Below are positions 34,155-47,300 of a stretch of 64,000 nt of DNA, piece by piece. The position numbers were made by a program, and so were the translations under genes. A model generated the notes under the pieces. That model had not been told where the DNA came from. It saw nothing but the letters and a program-made list of their open reading frames with translations, and searched no databases. Each line of letters begins with the position of its first letter. Positions within the stretch are counted from its first letter, which is position 1. Source of the stretch: Deltaproteobacteria bacterium (GTDB lineage: Bacteria > Myxococcota > Kuafuiibacteriia > Kuafuiibacteriales > Kuafuiibacteriaceae); the NCBI GenBank assembly GCA_020632995.1, contig JACKEN010000001.1, positions 900,001 to 964,000 on the forward strand. The letters run 5' to 3'.

Positions 34155-34505
34155 CCCGCCGCAGGGGCCGCACTGCCACTGCGAGCAGATCGTCGGGGAC
34201 ACCTGGCACTCGGTGCCGTTGACCGTGAACTTGATCTGCCGCCGGGTGGTGCAGGTCCGCGTGCAGAGCTTGTAGATGGTGTGCGGATCCTGCCCGGGCG
34301 GGGTAACGACCCCGCAGGCCTCGTACTCCCGCTCCTCCTCGGTCGTGGTCTGGCAGAAGGGCTGCGCGGTGATGGCGTCCTCGCTCTGCTCGACCGCGGG
34401 GGCCGCGCCGTCGTCGTCGAGAGGGTACTCGTCGGTACCGCCGCAGGCGGTGAGGGCGAGCGCTGCGAGCAGCGCGAAGACGGGGGCGAGACGGATCCTG
34501 TGCAT
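34152..34505 (-). CDS. small Cys-rich lipoprotein, function unknown
   Basis: A 117-residue exported protein. The signal peptide (MHRIRLAPVFALLAALALTAC) ends in a clear lipobox, followed by an acidic stretch. The mature C-terminal two thirds carry eight Cys in a spacing that could form four disulfides (QPFC, YEAC, KLC, RTC, TEC, TIC, WQC, GPC). No family is recognised. An AGGAGGA ribosome site lies 7 bases before the ATG, the strongest in the area, so the start is firm. It is divergent from the putative outer-membrane protein gene. Confidence 0.75.
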   Translation of the reverse strand: MHRIRLAPVFALLAALALTACGGTDEYPLDDDGAAPAVEQSEDAITAQPFCQTTTEEEREYEACGVVTPPGQDPHTIYKLCTRTCTTRRQIKFTVNGTECQVSPTICSQWQCGPCGG

Positions 34506-34632
34506 GATGTGTCCTCCTGCTGGGTGCCCGAATCGGCACACTCATGGGATACGCGAAGCCCCGCGAGCCTCTGACAGGGGCCCGATCGTCGCCTCGAGGG
34601 TCCGCCCCGGCGGCCCCTCGGCCACCTGCCGA

Positions 34633-34660
34633 TTGACCCTGAGACCTCTCCGGGTGAAGT
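34633..34660 (+). promoter_or_regulatory. weak sigma70-like promoter for the putative outer-membrane protein gene
   Basis: TTGACC (34633-34638), 16-base spacer, TGAAGT (34655-34660), 11 bases before the ATG at 34672. The -10 match is poor. It overlaps the alternative GTG start at 34654. Confidence 0.3.
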
Positions 34661-34671
34661 TCCCCCCGCCC

Positions 34672-35271
34672 ATGGTCCGCGTTGGCCTGATCGCCGCCCT
34701 GTTCGCGCCCCTGTTCGCCTCCTCCGGGCTCGCCCACGCCCAGGAGGGGGAGGGCGCCGATGCCCCCAAGGTGCAGTCCATCCACGCGGTGGAGCGCGGG
34801 CTGTTCGTGGAGGGCGACGGCGGCGTCACCGGGTTCATCGTGAACACCGGGGACGGCGACCAGAAGCTCGGCGCCGCCACCCAGCTCTCGGTGTTCGGGG
34901 GCTACGACGTGCTGCCGATCCTCAGCATCGGACTGGGGGTCACCGGCCTCGCCGCGGGCGGCAGCCCCGAGCTGCGGGGGGACCTGTTCTACGTCGCCCC
35001 CAGCCTCACCGCGCGCTTCGCGGTGCTCACCACCGAGCGCGACTTCCTGTGGCTCCGCGCCGACGCGGGCTTCGGCCTCGCCCTGCCGGGCAAGATCGAC
35101 GGGGTGGACCACGGTGGCGCAGGGGTCGTGGGGTCGGTGCTGGTGGGCTACGAGCGCTTCGCGATGCTCCGGCACCTGTCCATCGGGGCGAACCTGGGCG
35201 CGACCCTGGTGAGCGCCCCGTTCGTGGCGCTGGGCATCACCTTCATGCCCCACGTGAAGTACACCTTCTGA
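34672..35271 (+). CDS. putative small outer-membrane beta-barrel protein
   Basis: A 199-residue exported protein: signal peptide (LIAALFAPLFASSGLAHAQ) followed by alternating hydrophobic/polar strands with Gly-rich turns (FGGYDVLPILSIGLGVTGL, DLFYVAPSLTARFAV, LWLRADAGFGLAL, VGSVLVGYERF, IGANLGATLVSAPF). It ends in the aromatic MPHVKYTF, an outer-membrane sorting signal. The size suggests an eight-stranded barrel. It ends 61 bases before the giant TPR gene in the same direction. Myxococcus Glt systems contain small outer-membrane barrels (GltA, GltB, GltH), but I cannot assign this one. The start is uncertain (GTG at 34654 possible). Confidence 0.6.
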   Translation: MVRVGLIAALFAPLFASSGLAHAQEGEGADAPKVQSIHAVERGLFVEGDGGVTGFIVNTGDGDQKLGAATQLSVFGGYDVLPILSIGLGVTGLAAGGSPELRGDLFYVAPSLTARFAVLTTERDFLWLRADAGFGLALPGKIDGVDHGGAGVVGSVLVGYERFAMLRHLSIGANLGATLVSAPFVALGITFMPHVKYTF

Positions 35272-35296
35272 TCCCCCGCCCCCGACGTTCGGGGGC

Positions 35297-35325
35297 TCGA
35301 CGCACTGGCGGTGCGCGGATATCGT
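35297..35325 (+). promoter_or_regulatory. possible promoter for the giant TPR gene
   Basis: TCGACG (35297-35302, 4 of 6), 17-base spacer, TATCGT (35320-35325), 7 bases before the ATG at 35333. No Shine-Dalgarno is seen; a leaderless start is likely. The same TATCGT-N7-ATG arrangement precedes mazG. Confidence 0.45.
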
Positions 35326-35332
35326 CCCGCCG

Positions 35333-38300
35333 ATGTCCGAGGTCCAGGTCAGCGAGGAAGCCATCCCCGCCGCAGCCCAGCCCCAACAGGCGGACGCGGT
35401 GCGCGCGGTGCTGGATGATGACGGGCTCCTCGACGCGGATCGCCTGAGGTCGGTGGAGGCCGAGCTGGTGGGCCGCGGGGCCTTCCAGGAGCTGGCTCAG
35501 CTGTATGCAGGCGCGGCGGAGCGCGCGGCGGAGCCGGCGGTCGGCCGGCAGATGTTCCTCTCGGCCGGGCTGGTGTGGCTGGAGCGTCTCAAAGACCCCG
35601 CCCGGGCGCGGATCTACCTGTCCCGCGTCCTCGCCTCGGATCCCGGCAACCCCGACGCGCTCGGCGGCCTCTGGATGGCGGCCCGGGCCGAGGGGCGCCA
35701 CGCCGAGGCGGCGGACCTCGCCGAGGCCCTGGTCGAGGTGCTCCCGGAGCCCGAGCGGGTCCCGGTGCTGGCGGCGCTGGCCGAGGTGGCCCAGGGGCCC
35801 CTGGGGCAGACCGAGCGGGCCCTGTCGGCCCTGCGCTACGCCTACGAGCTGGATCCCGCCCGCTGGGACGTCCTGGAGCAGGCCCGGGCCCTCTTCGAGG
35901 CCCAGGGGCGCTTCGCGGACGCCCAGCAGGTGCTGGACGACGAGACCCGGACCCTCCTGGGGGAGGCGGTGGACCGCGGGGCGGACGCCCTGGCCGCCCG
36001 GGCCCAGGAGGCCCTGGACGCGGCCAAGGCCCACGCCGACGACCCGGCCGCTCAAGAGGCGGTGACCGCGGTGCGGCGCCTGGCCGAGGCCTACCGGCGC
36101 CTCGGCGAGGCCCTCCTCACCAGCGCCACCCACCACGACCTGGCCGAGCTGTGCCTGACCCGGGCGCGGGCCCTGGGCGACCAGGAGGCGCTGTCGCGCC
36201 TGGACGAGCTGGCCCACCTGCGCACCGGGTGGGAGGCGAAGGCCACCGGCCTCCGGGACGCCGGCTTCGAGGCCCCCCAGAAGCGGCGGGCGGCGGAGCT
36301 CTACCTGCAGGCGGCGGAGCTCTACGCCCGCTATGGGCAAGATGCCTTGCGCGCGGACGAGTACCTCGATCGCTGCCTGCTCCTGAGCCCGGGCTTCCCG
36401 CCCGCGCTCCGCTACCTGGACGCCCTGCACCGCACCCAGGGGCGCGAGGGCGGTCTCCTGAAGCGCCTCAACGCGATGGCGGCTTCGGTGAAGGACCCGC
36501 GGGTGAAGGCGGACATCCTGCTCCGGGTGGCCCAGCTCCTCGAAGGGATGGTGCCCGAGGACGGCCCGCCCGACGCGGAGGCGGTGGAGGGCATCGTCAA
36601 CGCGTACCGGCGCCTGTTGGCCCTCGAGCCCGGGCACCGGGAGGCGGTGGCGCGGCTGGTGGAGATCCTGGCCGGCGAGGGCCGCGCGGCGGACCTCGCC
36701 CAGGTGCTCGAGGGGCACCTGGCCGCCCTGACCGACCCCTACGATCGCACCCAGGTCCACCTGAACCTCGGCCGGGTCTACGCCGAGCAGCTCGGCGACT
36801 CGGCCCGGGCCCGGAACCACTTCGAGGCGGTGCTGGCGCTCCAGCCCACGCACTTTCTGGCCGCGAGCGCGCTGCGGGCCCTCTACAAGGACGCCCGGGA
36901 GGCGCCGTTGCTGTTGGGGGTGCAGAAGGTCCTCTTGGACCACTGCCCCGATCTGTTCTCGCGCCTGGATCTCTTGACCGAGATGGCCGAGGTGGCGGAG
37001 GAGGTCTCGAAGGACGAGGCCTTCGCGGTGCGCAGGCTGGCCTTCGAGCTCGACCCCACCGCGGCCGAGGCCCGGGAGCGCCTCGAGACCCTCGCGGGCG
37101 AGCTGTCCCGCTACCGGGCCCTCGCCGACACCTTCGCGGCCGCGGCGGCGCGGCGCACCGGGGCCCAGGCCGAGGCCCTGTGGATCGCGGCGGGGCGCCT
37201 CTACGACGGCAAGCTCCCCCGCCCGCAGGACGCCTTGCGGGCCTTCCGCGAGGCGCTGCGCCTGAACCCCGACAACACTGAGGCCCACGCCGCCCTCGAG
37301 CGGCTGCTCAGGGAGCAGGACGACCCGGCGGCCCTGGTGGAGATGTTCCGGGCCCAGCTCACCCGCACCGAGGACCCGGAGCAGGCCCTGATCCTGCGCG
37401 CCAAGATCGGCGACGTGATGGCGCGCGAGCTCGGCGACTGGCCGGGCGCGATCGAGATGATGGAGGGGGTCCTGGCCCAGGATCCCGACAACGCAAGCGC
37501 GCTTGCGAGCCTCGACGACCTCTACAAGAAGACGGAGCGCTGGGCCGACCTGGCCAAGGTGCTCGACCGCCGGGCCCAGGGCGCGGACGGCGAGGGCGAG
37601 CGGGCCGACCTCACCTGCCGCCGGGCCAAGGTGCTCGAGGAGCGCCTGGAGCGGGCGGAGGAGGCGGCGGACCTCTACCTGGACGTCCTGAACCACTTCC
37701 CGGACCACCCCGCCCCGGCGCCGGCCCTCGCCGCGCTGTTGGAGCGGGGCGTGGCCCAGGTGCGCATCGCGGAGGCCCTGGAGCCGGTGTACGGCCGGCG
37801 CGGCCAGCCCGCGCGGCAGGTCGAGATGCTGGCGGTCCGGATGGAGCACGCCTTGGGCGAGGCGCGGGCAAAGCTGGCGGAGCGCGCGGCGGAGATCGCC
37901 CGCACCCGCCTCGAGGATCCGCAGGCCGCCTTGCGCTTGTCGTGGGTGGCGGTGGCGGCGCGGCCGGGGGACGAGGCCCTGTTGGCGTCGACCCTCGAGC
38001 TGGCCCGAGCCCACGGCGGGGTGGAGGCGGCGGCCGAGACCCTGGGGCAGGTGCTGGACACCCAGACCCTCGAGGCCGAGGTGCGCTCCCGCGTGGCCTC
38101 GGCCCTGGCCGAGCTCTTGGAGCGCGACCTGGGGCGCCCGGCCGACGCGATCGCGCGGTTCCGGCAGGCCCTCGACGCCGACGGCAGCAACGCCTCGGCC
38201 ATCGCGGCCCTCACGCGCCTGTTGGGCGCCGAGGCCCGCTACCCCGAGCTGGCCGCGCTCCTGAAGGATCGCATCGCGGCCACCGACGATCGGGCGGCGC

Positions 38301-41300
38301 GGGTGCAGCTCGGGCTGTCGCTGGCCGGCCTCTTGGACGAGCACCTCGGCGATACCGACGGCGCGATCGAGGCGCTGAAGGCGGTGCTCTCGGTGGCCCG
38401 CGAGGAGCCCTCGGCGCTGTCGCGCCTGGCCGAGCTCTACGCGCGCAGCGACCGCCACCGGGAGCTGGTGGGGGTCCTGGACCGCATCCGGGACGCGAGC
38501 GGTGACCCCGAGGTGAAGGCCCAGTCCGAGGTGCGGGCGGGCGAGGTGGCCCACAAGGGCCTCTCCGATCCGGCCGAGGCCCTGGCCCGCTTCGAGCGGG
38601 CGCTGGCCCACTCTCCCGCACACCCGGGGGCGGTGCGGGGGCTGGAGCGCCTCCTGGACGAGGACGCCCACCGGGTCCGGGCGGGGGCCCTGTTGGCCCC
38701 GTGCTACGAGGCGGCGGAGCGCTGGCCGGACCTGGTGCTGGCGCTCGAGAGCCAGCTCGCGGGGCACATGGACCGCGCGGAGCGGAGCGCGCTGTTCGAG
38801 CGCATCGCGGCGGTGGAGGCCGAGAAGCTGGACCTCCCGGTGGGGGCCTTCGAGACCCTCTCCCGGGCGTTCCGGGAGGGCCTGCTCACCGAGAGCCAGG
38901 CCGAGCACATGGCCGCGCTGGCCCAGCAGGCCGGTCGGGCCAAGGACCTCGCGCGCCTGTACGAGGACGCCCTCGGCGCCGGCTCGAACCAGCCGGAGCT
39001 GCCGCGGGCCCTGGCCCGGCTCTACGACGGCGCGGCGGCGGATCCCGCCAAGGCGCGGGCGGCCTGGAACCGGGTGCTGGAGGCGGCGCCGGGCGACGGC
39101 GAGGCGCTCGAGGCGCTGGAGCGGCTCACCGCGGCGGGCGACAACCCCGGCGCGCTGGGCCAGGTGCTCGAGAAGCGGGCCGAGGCGGCGGCGACCGACG
39201 CCGAGCGGGTGGCGTTCCTGAAGCGCGCGGCCGCGATCTACGAGGAGGCGGCAGAAGACCTGCCGGCCGCGATCCGGGTCATGGAGTCGGCGCGGGCGCT
39301 CGATCCCGACGATCGGGGCGCCCTGGCCGAGCTGGCGCGGTACTACGCGGAGCACGGCGACACCGCGAAGCTGGAGGAGGTGCTTGGCGCGCAGGCCGAG
39401 CGCCTCGAGGAGCCCCTCTCGGTCGCCAACGTGCTGGTGCGCCGGGCCGAGGTGAAGAAGGGCCGGGGCGAGCTGGCGGGCGCGATCCAGGACTTCTCGG
39501 CCGCGCTGGGCAAGGCGCCGGATCACGCGGCGGCGCGGCAGGGGCTCGAGAAGCTGTTGAGCTCCGACGCGGCGCCGAAGGCCGCGCTGGCCCTGGAGCC
39601 GGTGTACCGGGCGGCCGGCGACTGGGGTCGCCTGGTCGACGCCTACGAGATCCTGGTGGCCACCTCCGAGGAGCCTCAGGAGCGGGTGGAGCGCCTGGTG
39701 GCGATCCGCTCGATCTACGAGGAGCGCCTGGGCCAGCTCGACCGCGCGTTCCAGGCCGCGGCGCGCGCGTGGCGCGAGGCCCCGACCCGCGAGGACCTGC
39801 TGTCGGGGCTCGAGCGCCTCGGCAAGCTCTCCGGCTCGGTGGAGGAGCTGATCGGGGTCCTGGAGGACCAGGCCGAGGCCCTCCCGTACGTGAGCGAGGA
39901 GCGGGCGGCGCTCCGCCTGCGGGTGGCGCGCTACGCCGAGACCCTGCTCCAGGACCGGGCCCGGGCGGTGGACGCCTACCGGCGCGCGGTGGAGGAGCGG
40001 CCGGACGCGCTGGCCGCGCTCGAGGCGCTGGAGCGCCTGCACGCGAAGGCGGGCGAGCACCGGGAGCTGGTGGACGTCCTCAAGAAGATGGCCGGGATCC
40101 TCGAGCAGGCTGACTTGCGGGCCGATAGGCTCCGGCTGGCCGGCCGCATCCTGGAGGAGCAGCTGGGCGATCGGGCCCAGGCCGCCCACCTGTACGAGCA
40201 GGTGATCATGGTGCAGCCGGGCGACTCGGACGCGCTGAAGCGCCTGGACGCGCTCTACGCCCAGGCCCGCGCCCACGAGGACCTCGCCCGGGTGCTGCGG
40301 CAGCGGGTCGCGTACTCCGAGGGCGAGGAGCAGGCTGGCTTGCGCCTGCGCCTCGGTCAGATCGAGCTGTCGGCGCGCTCCAACCCGCGGGGGGCCCTCG
40401 AGGCCTACGCGGGCATCCTCGCCGATGGCGCGGCCACGGCGGGGGAGGGGGCGTTCGACGGCGCCCTGTACGCGCTCGACGACCTCATGGAGTCGATCAA
40501 GGGCCAGAACCCCGAGATCGCGGGGGAGGCGGCGCGCATCCTGGAGCCGCACTTCCTGGCCAAGGAGCAGATCGCGAAGGTGGTGAGCACCAAGGAGGTG
40601 CAGGTGGCCACCGCGCAGGACCCGGACGCGAGGAAGGGCATCCTGCAGCAGATCGCGCGGCACTACGCCGAGGATCTGGGCCAGCCGGAGATGGCGTTCC
40701 TGAGCCTGACCCGGGCCTACAGCGAGCACCCCGCGGACCGCGGGCTGGTGGAGTCGCTCGAGGCCCTGGCGGACCGGGCCGACACCCACGAGGAGCTGGC
40801 GGAGCTGTTCGGGCAGGCGCTGCCCAGCATCGACGAGCGGGAGCTGGCGCTCCACCTCGCCCGCACCACCGCGCAGATCTACGACGCGCGGCTGTCGCGC
40901 GGCGATCTCGCGGTGCCCTACTACAACTGGGTCCTGAACCTGGAGCCCGAGGATCTCTCGTCGCTGAAGGCGCTCGAGCGCATCCACACCAAGCGCCAGG
41001 ACATGGGGGCGCTGGCCGACGTCTACCGCGGCATGCTGCGGGTGGCGCCGGACGAGGCGGCCCGTAAGGACCTGCACGGGCGCATCGCGGAGATCCTGGA
41101 CTCCGAGCTGTCGGACTCCGACGGGGCCTTCGCGGCCTACCGGGCCATGCTGGAGGTGGATCCCGAGGACCGCAGCGTCCTCAAGCGGATGGCCGCGCTC
41201 TGTGAGCGCTCCGGCCGGCTCGAGGACCTGGCCCAGGTGCTGGCCAAGGACGTGGAGCTGGCCGGCTCGACCGACGAGCAGGCGCAGGTCCTGTTGCGGC

Positions 41301-44300
41301 TCGCCACCTTGCAGCGGGAGCGGCTGGACGACCCGGAGGCGGCGGTGGAGTCCTACGCCCGGGTGCTCGAGCTCCGAAAGGGCGACCCCGGCGCGATCGC
41401 CGGGTTGGCTGCGATCCTGCGCTCGACCGGGCAGGGCCGGGCGGCGGCGGCGGCGGTGCTCGCCCCGGTGTACCGGGGCAACGGCGCGTTCCCGGAGTAC
41501 GTGGAGTGCCTGCAGCTGCAGGTGGAGCACAGCCGGGACGCGGCGGCGCGGCGCGACCTGCTGGTCGAGATCGCGGAGACCTACGAGAGCCGCCTCGGGC
41601 GGCCCGAGCACGCCTTCACCTACGCGCAACGGGCCTTGCACGAGGACCCGGGCAACGGCGGGGTGCGGGCGCGCCTCGAGCGCCTCGCGGGTGAGAACGA
41701 GCTCATGGAGGAGCTGGCCGCCTACTACCTCGACGAGGTGGAGGGGGTCACCGACCACGACCTCGCGCTGATGCTCCGGCGTCGGGTGGCCGAGATCTAC
41801 GACGGGGAGCTGAAGGACGTGCCGAGGGCGATCGCCGAGTACGGCAAGGTGCTGGACGTGGCCCCCGGCGACTCCGACGCCCTCAAGGCGCTGGAGCGCC
41901 TGTACCGCGAGGCGGGGTCCTTCGGGGCGCTGGCCGACGTGTACCGGCGGCGCATCGCGCAGACCGACGACGTGGTGGCGCGGGCGAAGCTCCTCCGGGA
42001 GTTCTCGCGCCTGCAGGCGCGGGAGCTCGGGGACGCCCCCGGCGCGATCGCGTCGCTCCGGCGCCTGTTGGAGCTCGAGCCGAACGACCTCGAGGCCCTG
42101 CAGCGCCTGGCCGGGCTCTGCAAGCAGCAGGGCCGGGCCTCGGAGCTGTCCGACGTGCTCACCCAGCTGATCGAGACCGCGGACGAGGCGAGCCCCGCGC
42201 GGCTCGACGCGATGCTGGAGCTGTCCCGCCTCAAGCTCGAGAAGCTGGGCGACGTGGCGGGGGCGGAGGCGCTCCTGGCCGAGATCCTGGAGCGGGATCC
42301 GGGCCACGAGGCCACGAAGGAGCTCCTGCAGGAGCGCTTCGAGGACGCGGTGGCGGAGGAGGACGCCCACCGGGCGGAGGCCATGGGCGATCTGTTGGCC
42401 ACCGCGCTCCGGAAGACCGAGCAGTGGCGACCGCTGATCTCGGTCCTCAGGATGCGGGCCGAGGTGGTGACCTCGCCCCTCGCCCGGGTGCCCCTCGACC
42501 GGGAGGTGGCGGAGATCTTCGAGCAGCACCTCGGGCAGCCCGAGCTCGCGTTCTCGACCCTGAGCCGGGTCTACGCCGACGCCCCGGGCCTCGAGGACGT
42601 GCGGAGCAACCTCGACCGCCTGGCCGAGGAGCTCCTCATGTGGGACGAGCTGGTGGAGGTCCTGCAAGCAGGCCTGCCGAACGCCCATGATTCGGAGCTC
42701 GCCCAGGACATCCAGCGGCGCATCGCCCAGGTCCTCGACCAGAAGATGGCGGACAAGGAGCGGGGGGCGGAGGCCTGGCAGCGGGTGCTGTCGAGCGCGC
42801 CGATGGATCCCGAGGGCCTGGCCGCCCTCGACCGCCTGTCCGAGTCCCTCGGCCGCTGGGCCGCGGTGGCCGATGTGCTCGAGAAGCGCATCCAGCTCAC
42901 CGAGGACGGCGACGAGCGGCACGAGCTGTGCCGGCGCCTCGGCGCGGTGTGGGACGAGCGCCTGAGCGAGCCGGCCGAGGCGATCGACTGGTACCGAAGG
43001 GCGAGGGCGGAGCGCCCCCGCGACCGGGAGACCCTCTTGGCCCTGGCGCGCCTGTTGGACCCCGAGGCCCACGCCAAGGAGCTCTTCGCGGTGCTCGAGG
43101 CGCTGGAGGAGGGCGCGAGCGACGATCGGGAGCGCCTGCGGCACAAGCTGCGGATGGCCCAGATCGCGCAAGAGGGCTTGCGACAGCCGGGGCAGGCGAT
43201 CGACCTGTACCGGCAGGTGCTCACGCTGGACGACGACAACCCCAAGGCGCTGGAGGGGCTCGAGGCCCTGTACGAGCACGAGGGGCGGTGGGCGGACCTC
43301 GCGGCGCTGTTGGAGCGCCAGGTGGAGCGGGCGCGGGACGAGAAGGAGCTGGTGCGCCTGCAGCGCCGCCTGGGCCTGGTGAAGGGCACCCGGCTCGGCA
43401 GCGTGGACGAGGCGGTGCGCTCGTGGTCCGAGATCCTCAAGCGCAACCCCAACGACGTCGAGGCGCTGCAAGCCCTCCGGCAGATCTACCGGGAGGCGGG
43501 GCGCTACGAGGAGCTGGTGCAGACCCTGCGCAAGCTCATCCCCCTGCAGCTCGACGCCGAGGGCGTGAAGGGCATCCGCTTCGAGCTGGCCGAGGTGTTC
43601 CTCAGCCACCTCGACCAGCGGGAGGAGGCGATCGAGAGCGCCAAGCGGGTGCTGGACGTGGAGCCCCACACCGGGGCCGAGCTGATGGCCCTCGAGGAGC
43701 TCTTCGTGAAGTGCGGGGCCTACGGCGAGGCGGTGCGGGTGATGAACCACCGCGCCGAGCAGGCCGACAACAAGGCCGACAAGATCGAGATCCTGTTCGA
43801 GATCGCCCGCATCTACGAGGAGCGGGTGGGGCGCCTGATCGGCGCGGCCACCGCCTACGAGCAGATCCTCGAGCTGTCGCCGACCTCGACGAAGGCCTAC
43901 GAGGCCCTCGCCGCGATCTACGAGAAGAACGGCGACTACCGAAAGCTGGTCGAGCTCTACAACCGGAGGCTGGACGTCACCGAGGAGGCGGAGGCGCGCA
44001 AGAAGCTCCTGTACGCGATCATCGACGTGCAGGAGCGCTGGCTCGGGCACCCCGAGCTGGCCTTCACCGCCGCGTGCCGCGCGTTCGCGGAGGAGGGCGC
44101 GGACGCCGAGGCCCAGGCGCTGGCCGAGCGCCTGGCCGACGAGACCGACAACTGGGAGATCCTGGCCGAGGTCTACGAGGAGCAGGTGGACCAGGTGGGC
44201 GTGGCCCGGGCGGTGGAGCTCCGGCGGCGCCTGGGTGAGATCTACCTCGACGAGCTGGACGACGCCGACCAGGCCGAGCACCAGTTCGAGCTGGTCCTCT

Positions 44301-47300
44301 CGATGCGGGTCGAGGACGACCTCGCCCGCGAGCGGCTGATCAGCCTCTACTCGGGCCAGGACCGCTGGGGCGAGCTGATCGCCCAGCTCACCGACAAGGT
44401 GGACCTGTCCACCGACCTCGAGGAGAAGAAGCTCCTGTACCGCCGCATGGCGGAGATCGAGGAGACCCGCCTCGGCGACGTGGAGGCGGCGATCTCGAGC
44501 ACCAAGCGGGTGCTCGACCTCGACCCCGACGACCGCCGCGCCCTGATGGAGCTGGCGCGGATCTTCCGCACCCACGAGAAGTGGCACCCGCTCCTGAACG
44601 CGCTCCAGCGCCTGCTGGAGAAGTCCGACGACCCGGAGGAGCAGAAGAAGCTCCGGATGGACGTGGCCCAGGTCTGGGAGCAGGGCATCGAGGACACCGC
44701 CCAGGCGATCGAGCACTACAAGGACGTGCTCGTCCTGGACGAGGGCTACCTGCCCGCGCTGAAGGCGCTGGAGCGGCTCTACACCGGCGACGAGCGGTGG
44801 ATCGAGCTGGTCGACGTCTACGAGCGGCAGGTTGGGTTGACGCAGGACGCGGAGGAGGCCATCCGCCTCCTCACCCGGGTGGCCAACATCTGGGAGGACC
44901 AGTTCCGCGACCTGGACGGGGCGGCCAAGACCCTGATCCGGGTGCTCGAGGTCGACCCCGAGCACCTGCCCACGGTGAAGAGCCTCGAGCGCATCTGGCG
45001 CGAGGCGGAGGACTGGGAGCACCTGATCGAGGCCAAGGAGCGGCACATCGAGCTCACCGCGGATCCGCAGGAGCAGGTCGGGCTGTACCTCGAGATCGGC
45101 GACATCCTGCTCCGGCAGCTGGGCCGGGTGGACGCGGCGGAGGCGGCCTACGGCGAGGCCCTGGCCCTGGACCCGGCGTCCAAGGACGGCGTGCACGCCC
45201 TGGGCGCGCTGCACGAGCGGCACGGGAACTGGTTCAACGCCCTCGACATGCTCGGGCGCGAGGCCAAGCTCCTGGGGGCGCGGCCCGAGGCGGTGGAGAT
45301 CCACTACCGCATGGGCAAGATCAACGAGGAGATGTTGATGGACCGGGACGCGGCGATGGACGCGTACACCCGGGCCCTCGACATCGACCCCGGCTACGCC
45401 CCCGCGGTGCGCGCGCTGCGCAAGATGCACGAGGAGGACGGGCGCTGGGGCGAGGTGGTGAGCCTGTTGGCCCAAGAGGCCCAGTACTCGGGCGACTCCG
45501 AGGACAAGGCGGAGCTCTTCACCCGGACCGCGGACCTGTCGCTCGAGCAGTTCGACGACGAAGAGGCCGCGATCCGGTACTTCGACCGGGCCCTCGAGGC
45601 CGACCCGCAGCACACCCCCGCGCTGCGGACGCAAGCTGACCTGCTCTTCGCGCGCGAGGAGTGGGAGAAGGCGGAGCGCCTGCTGACCGGGCTGGTGGAC
45701 CGCCTGGACCGGGCGGCGGACCAGGAGGAGCTGTGCCGGCAGTACTACCGGCTGGCCTACATCGCCGAGAAGCTCGGGGATGATCGCCAGGCGCTGAAGC
45801 GCTACCTGGCCAGCTACGAGCTGGATGCAACCTACCTTCCCACTTTGGAGGGGCTGGGGGCGGCGCTGTTGCGCTCACAGCGGTGGGAGGACGCCCAGCG
45901 GGTGTTCCAGACCATCCTCATCCAGCACCGCACCAGCCTGACCGACGCCGAGGTGGTGGACCTGCACTGGCAGATCGGTGAGCTCGCCGCGAAGCTGGAT
46001 CAGCTCGACCGGGCCAAGAAGAGCTTCAGCAAGGCGCTCGACCTCGACCCGGACCACGGCCCGACCCTGATGGCCTCCGCCCACCTGGCGGAGCGCCAGG
46101 AGGACTGGGAGGAGGCCTACGACCACCGGGAGCGCCTGATCGGCCTCTTGGTGGGCGAGCCCCGCTTCGAGGCGCTGGTGGAGCAGGCGCGGCTCTGCGA
46201 GGAGAAGATCCAGGAGCCGTACCGGGCCATCGACGCCTACCAGGAGGCGCGGCGGGAGCGGCCGGACGACGAGGCGGTGCTCCGGGCCCTCGGGCGGCTC
46301 TTCGATCAGACCGGGCAGGTGCCCCAGACGATCGAGGTCCTGAATGACCTCGGTCAGGTGCTCGAGGATCCGCGGGCGCGGCGCGACGTGTTCACCCAGC
46401 TGGCCGACGTGCACTATCAGCAGGAGAAGAACCCGGTGGCCGCGGTGGTGGCGCTCAACAACGCCCTCGATCTGGACCCGATGCACATCGCGGCGTTCCA
46501 GAAGATCGAGGGCATCCTCTACGAGACCCGGAACTGGCCGGCCCTCGAGGAGAACTACCACCGCATGATCAAGCGCCTGCCGCTCGAGCAGCAGAAGGCG
46601 CGGCTGGTGCTGTGGCGGTCGCTCGGCGACCTGTACTCCAAGGTCCTGAAGAACGAGGACGGGGCGCGGGTTGCGTACGAGGTTGTGCTCAACAAGCTGG
46701 ACCCGGACGCCAACGACGTGGCCGAGCAGCTGGCCGAGCTCTACGCGAAGAAGCGGGAGACCGCGCCGAAGGCGGTGGTGCTGTACCACCGGCTCCTCGG
46801 CAAGGTGGAGGACCCGGCGCTGCCGGCGCGGCGGCTCTTCGAGCTGTACCACGCGCTGGGGCAGGTGGACCGGGCGTTCTGCGCCCTCGGCTCGCTCGTC
46901 TTGATGCGAGCGGCGACGGCGGACGAGGTGAAGGTCTACACCCTGCTGTTGAAGAAGGCGCCGCAGTGGCCGACCGGCGGGCTCACCGAGAACCTGTGGC
47001 GCACCCAGGTGCTCCACCCCACGTGCAGGAACGCCCTCGCCGACATCCTGAGCGTGCTCTACCGGGGCGGGCCCGCCCTGTTCGAGGAGGCCCAGCGCGG
47101 CCTGAAGCTGTCGAAGAAGGAGCGGGTGGACCTCGCGGCGAAGGGGCGGAACGCGCGGGTGCGCCTGCGCTACTTCGACGTCTGGCAGCGCCTGCACGCG
47201 GCGATGAACGTGGGGGACATGGAGCACTTCCACCGCCCGGGCATGGGGCAGGCGCCGCGGATGTACCCCGGCGGCACCCCGGTGCTCTTCGCGGGGGAGC

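Noticed and set aside
35243..45634. A 10-kb open frame antisense to gltI, and similar long antisense frames opposite other genes
   Set aside because: High third-position GC in real genes suppresses stops on the opposite strand. The sense frame has clear TPR repeats, while the antisense product is His/Leu/Arg-rich low-complexity with no recognisable domain.
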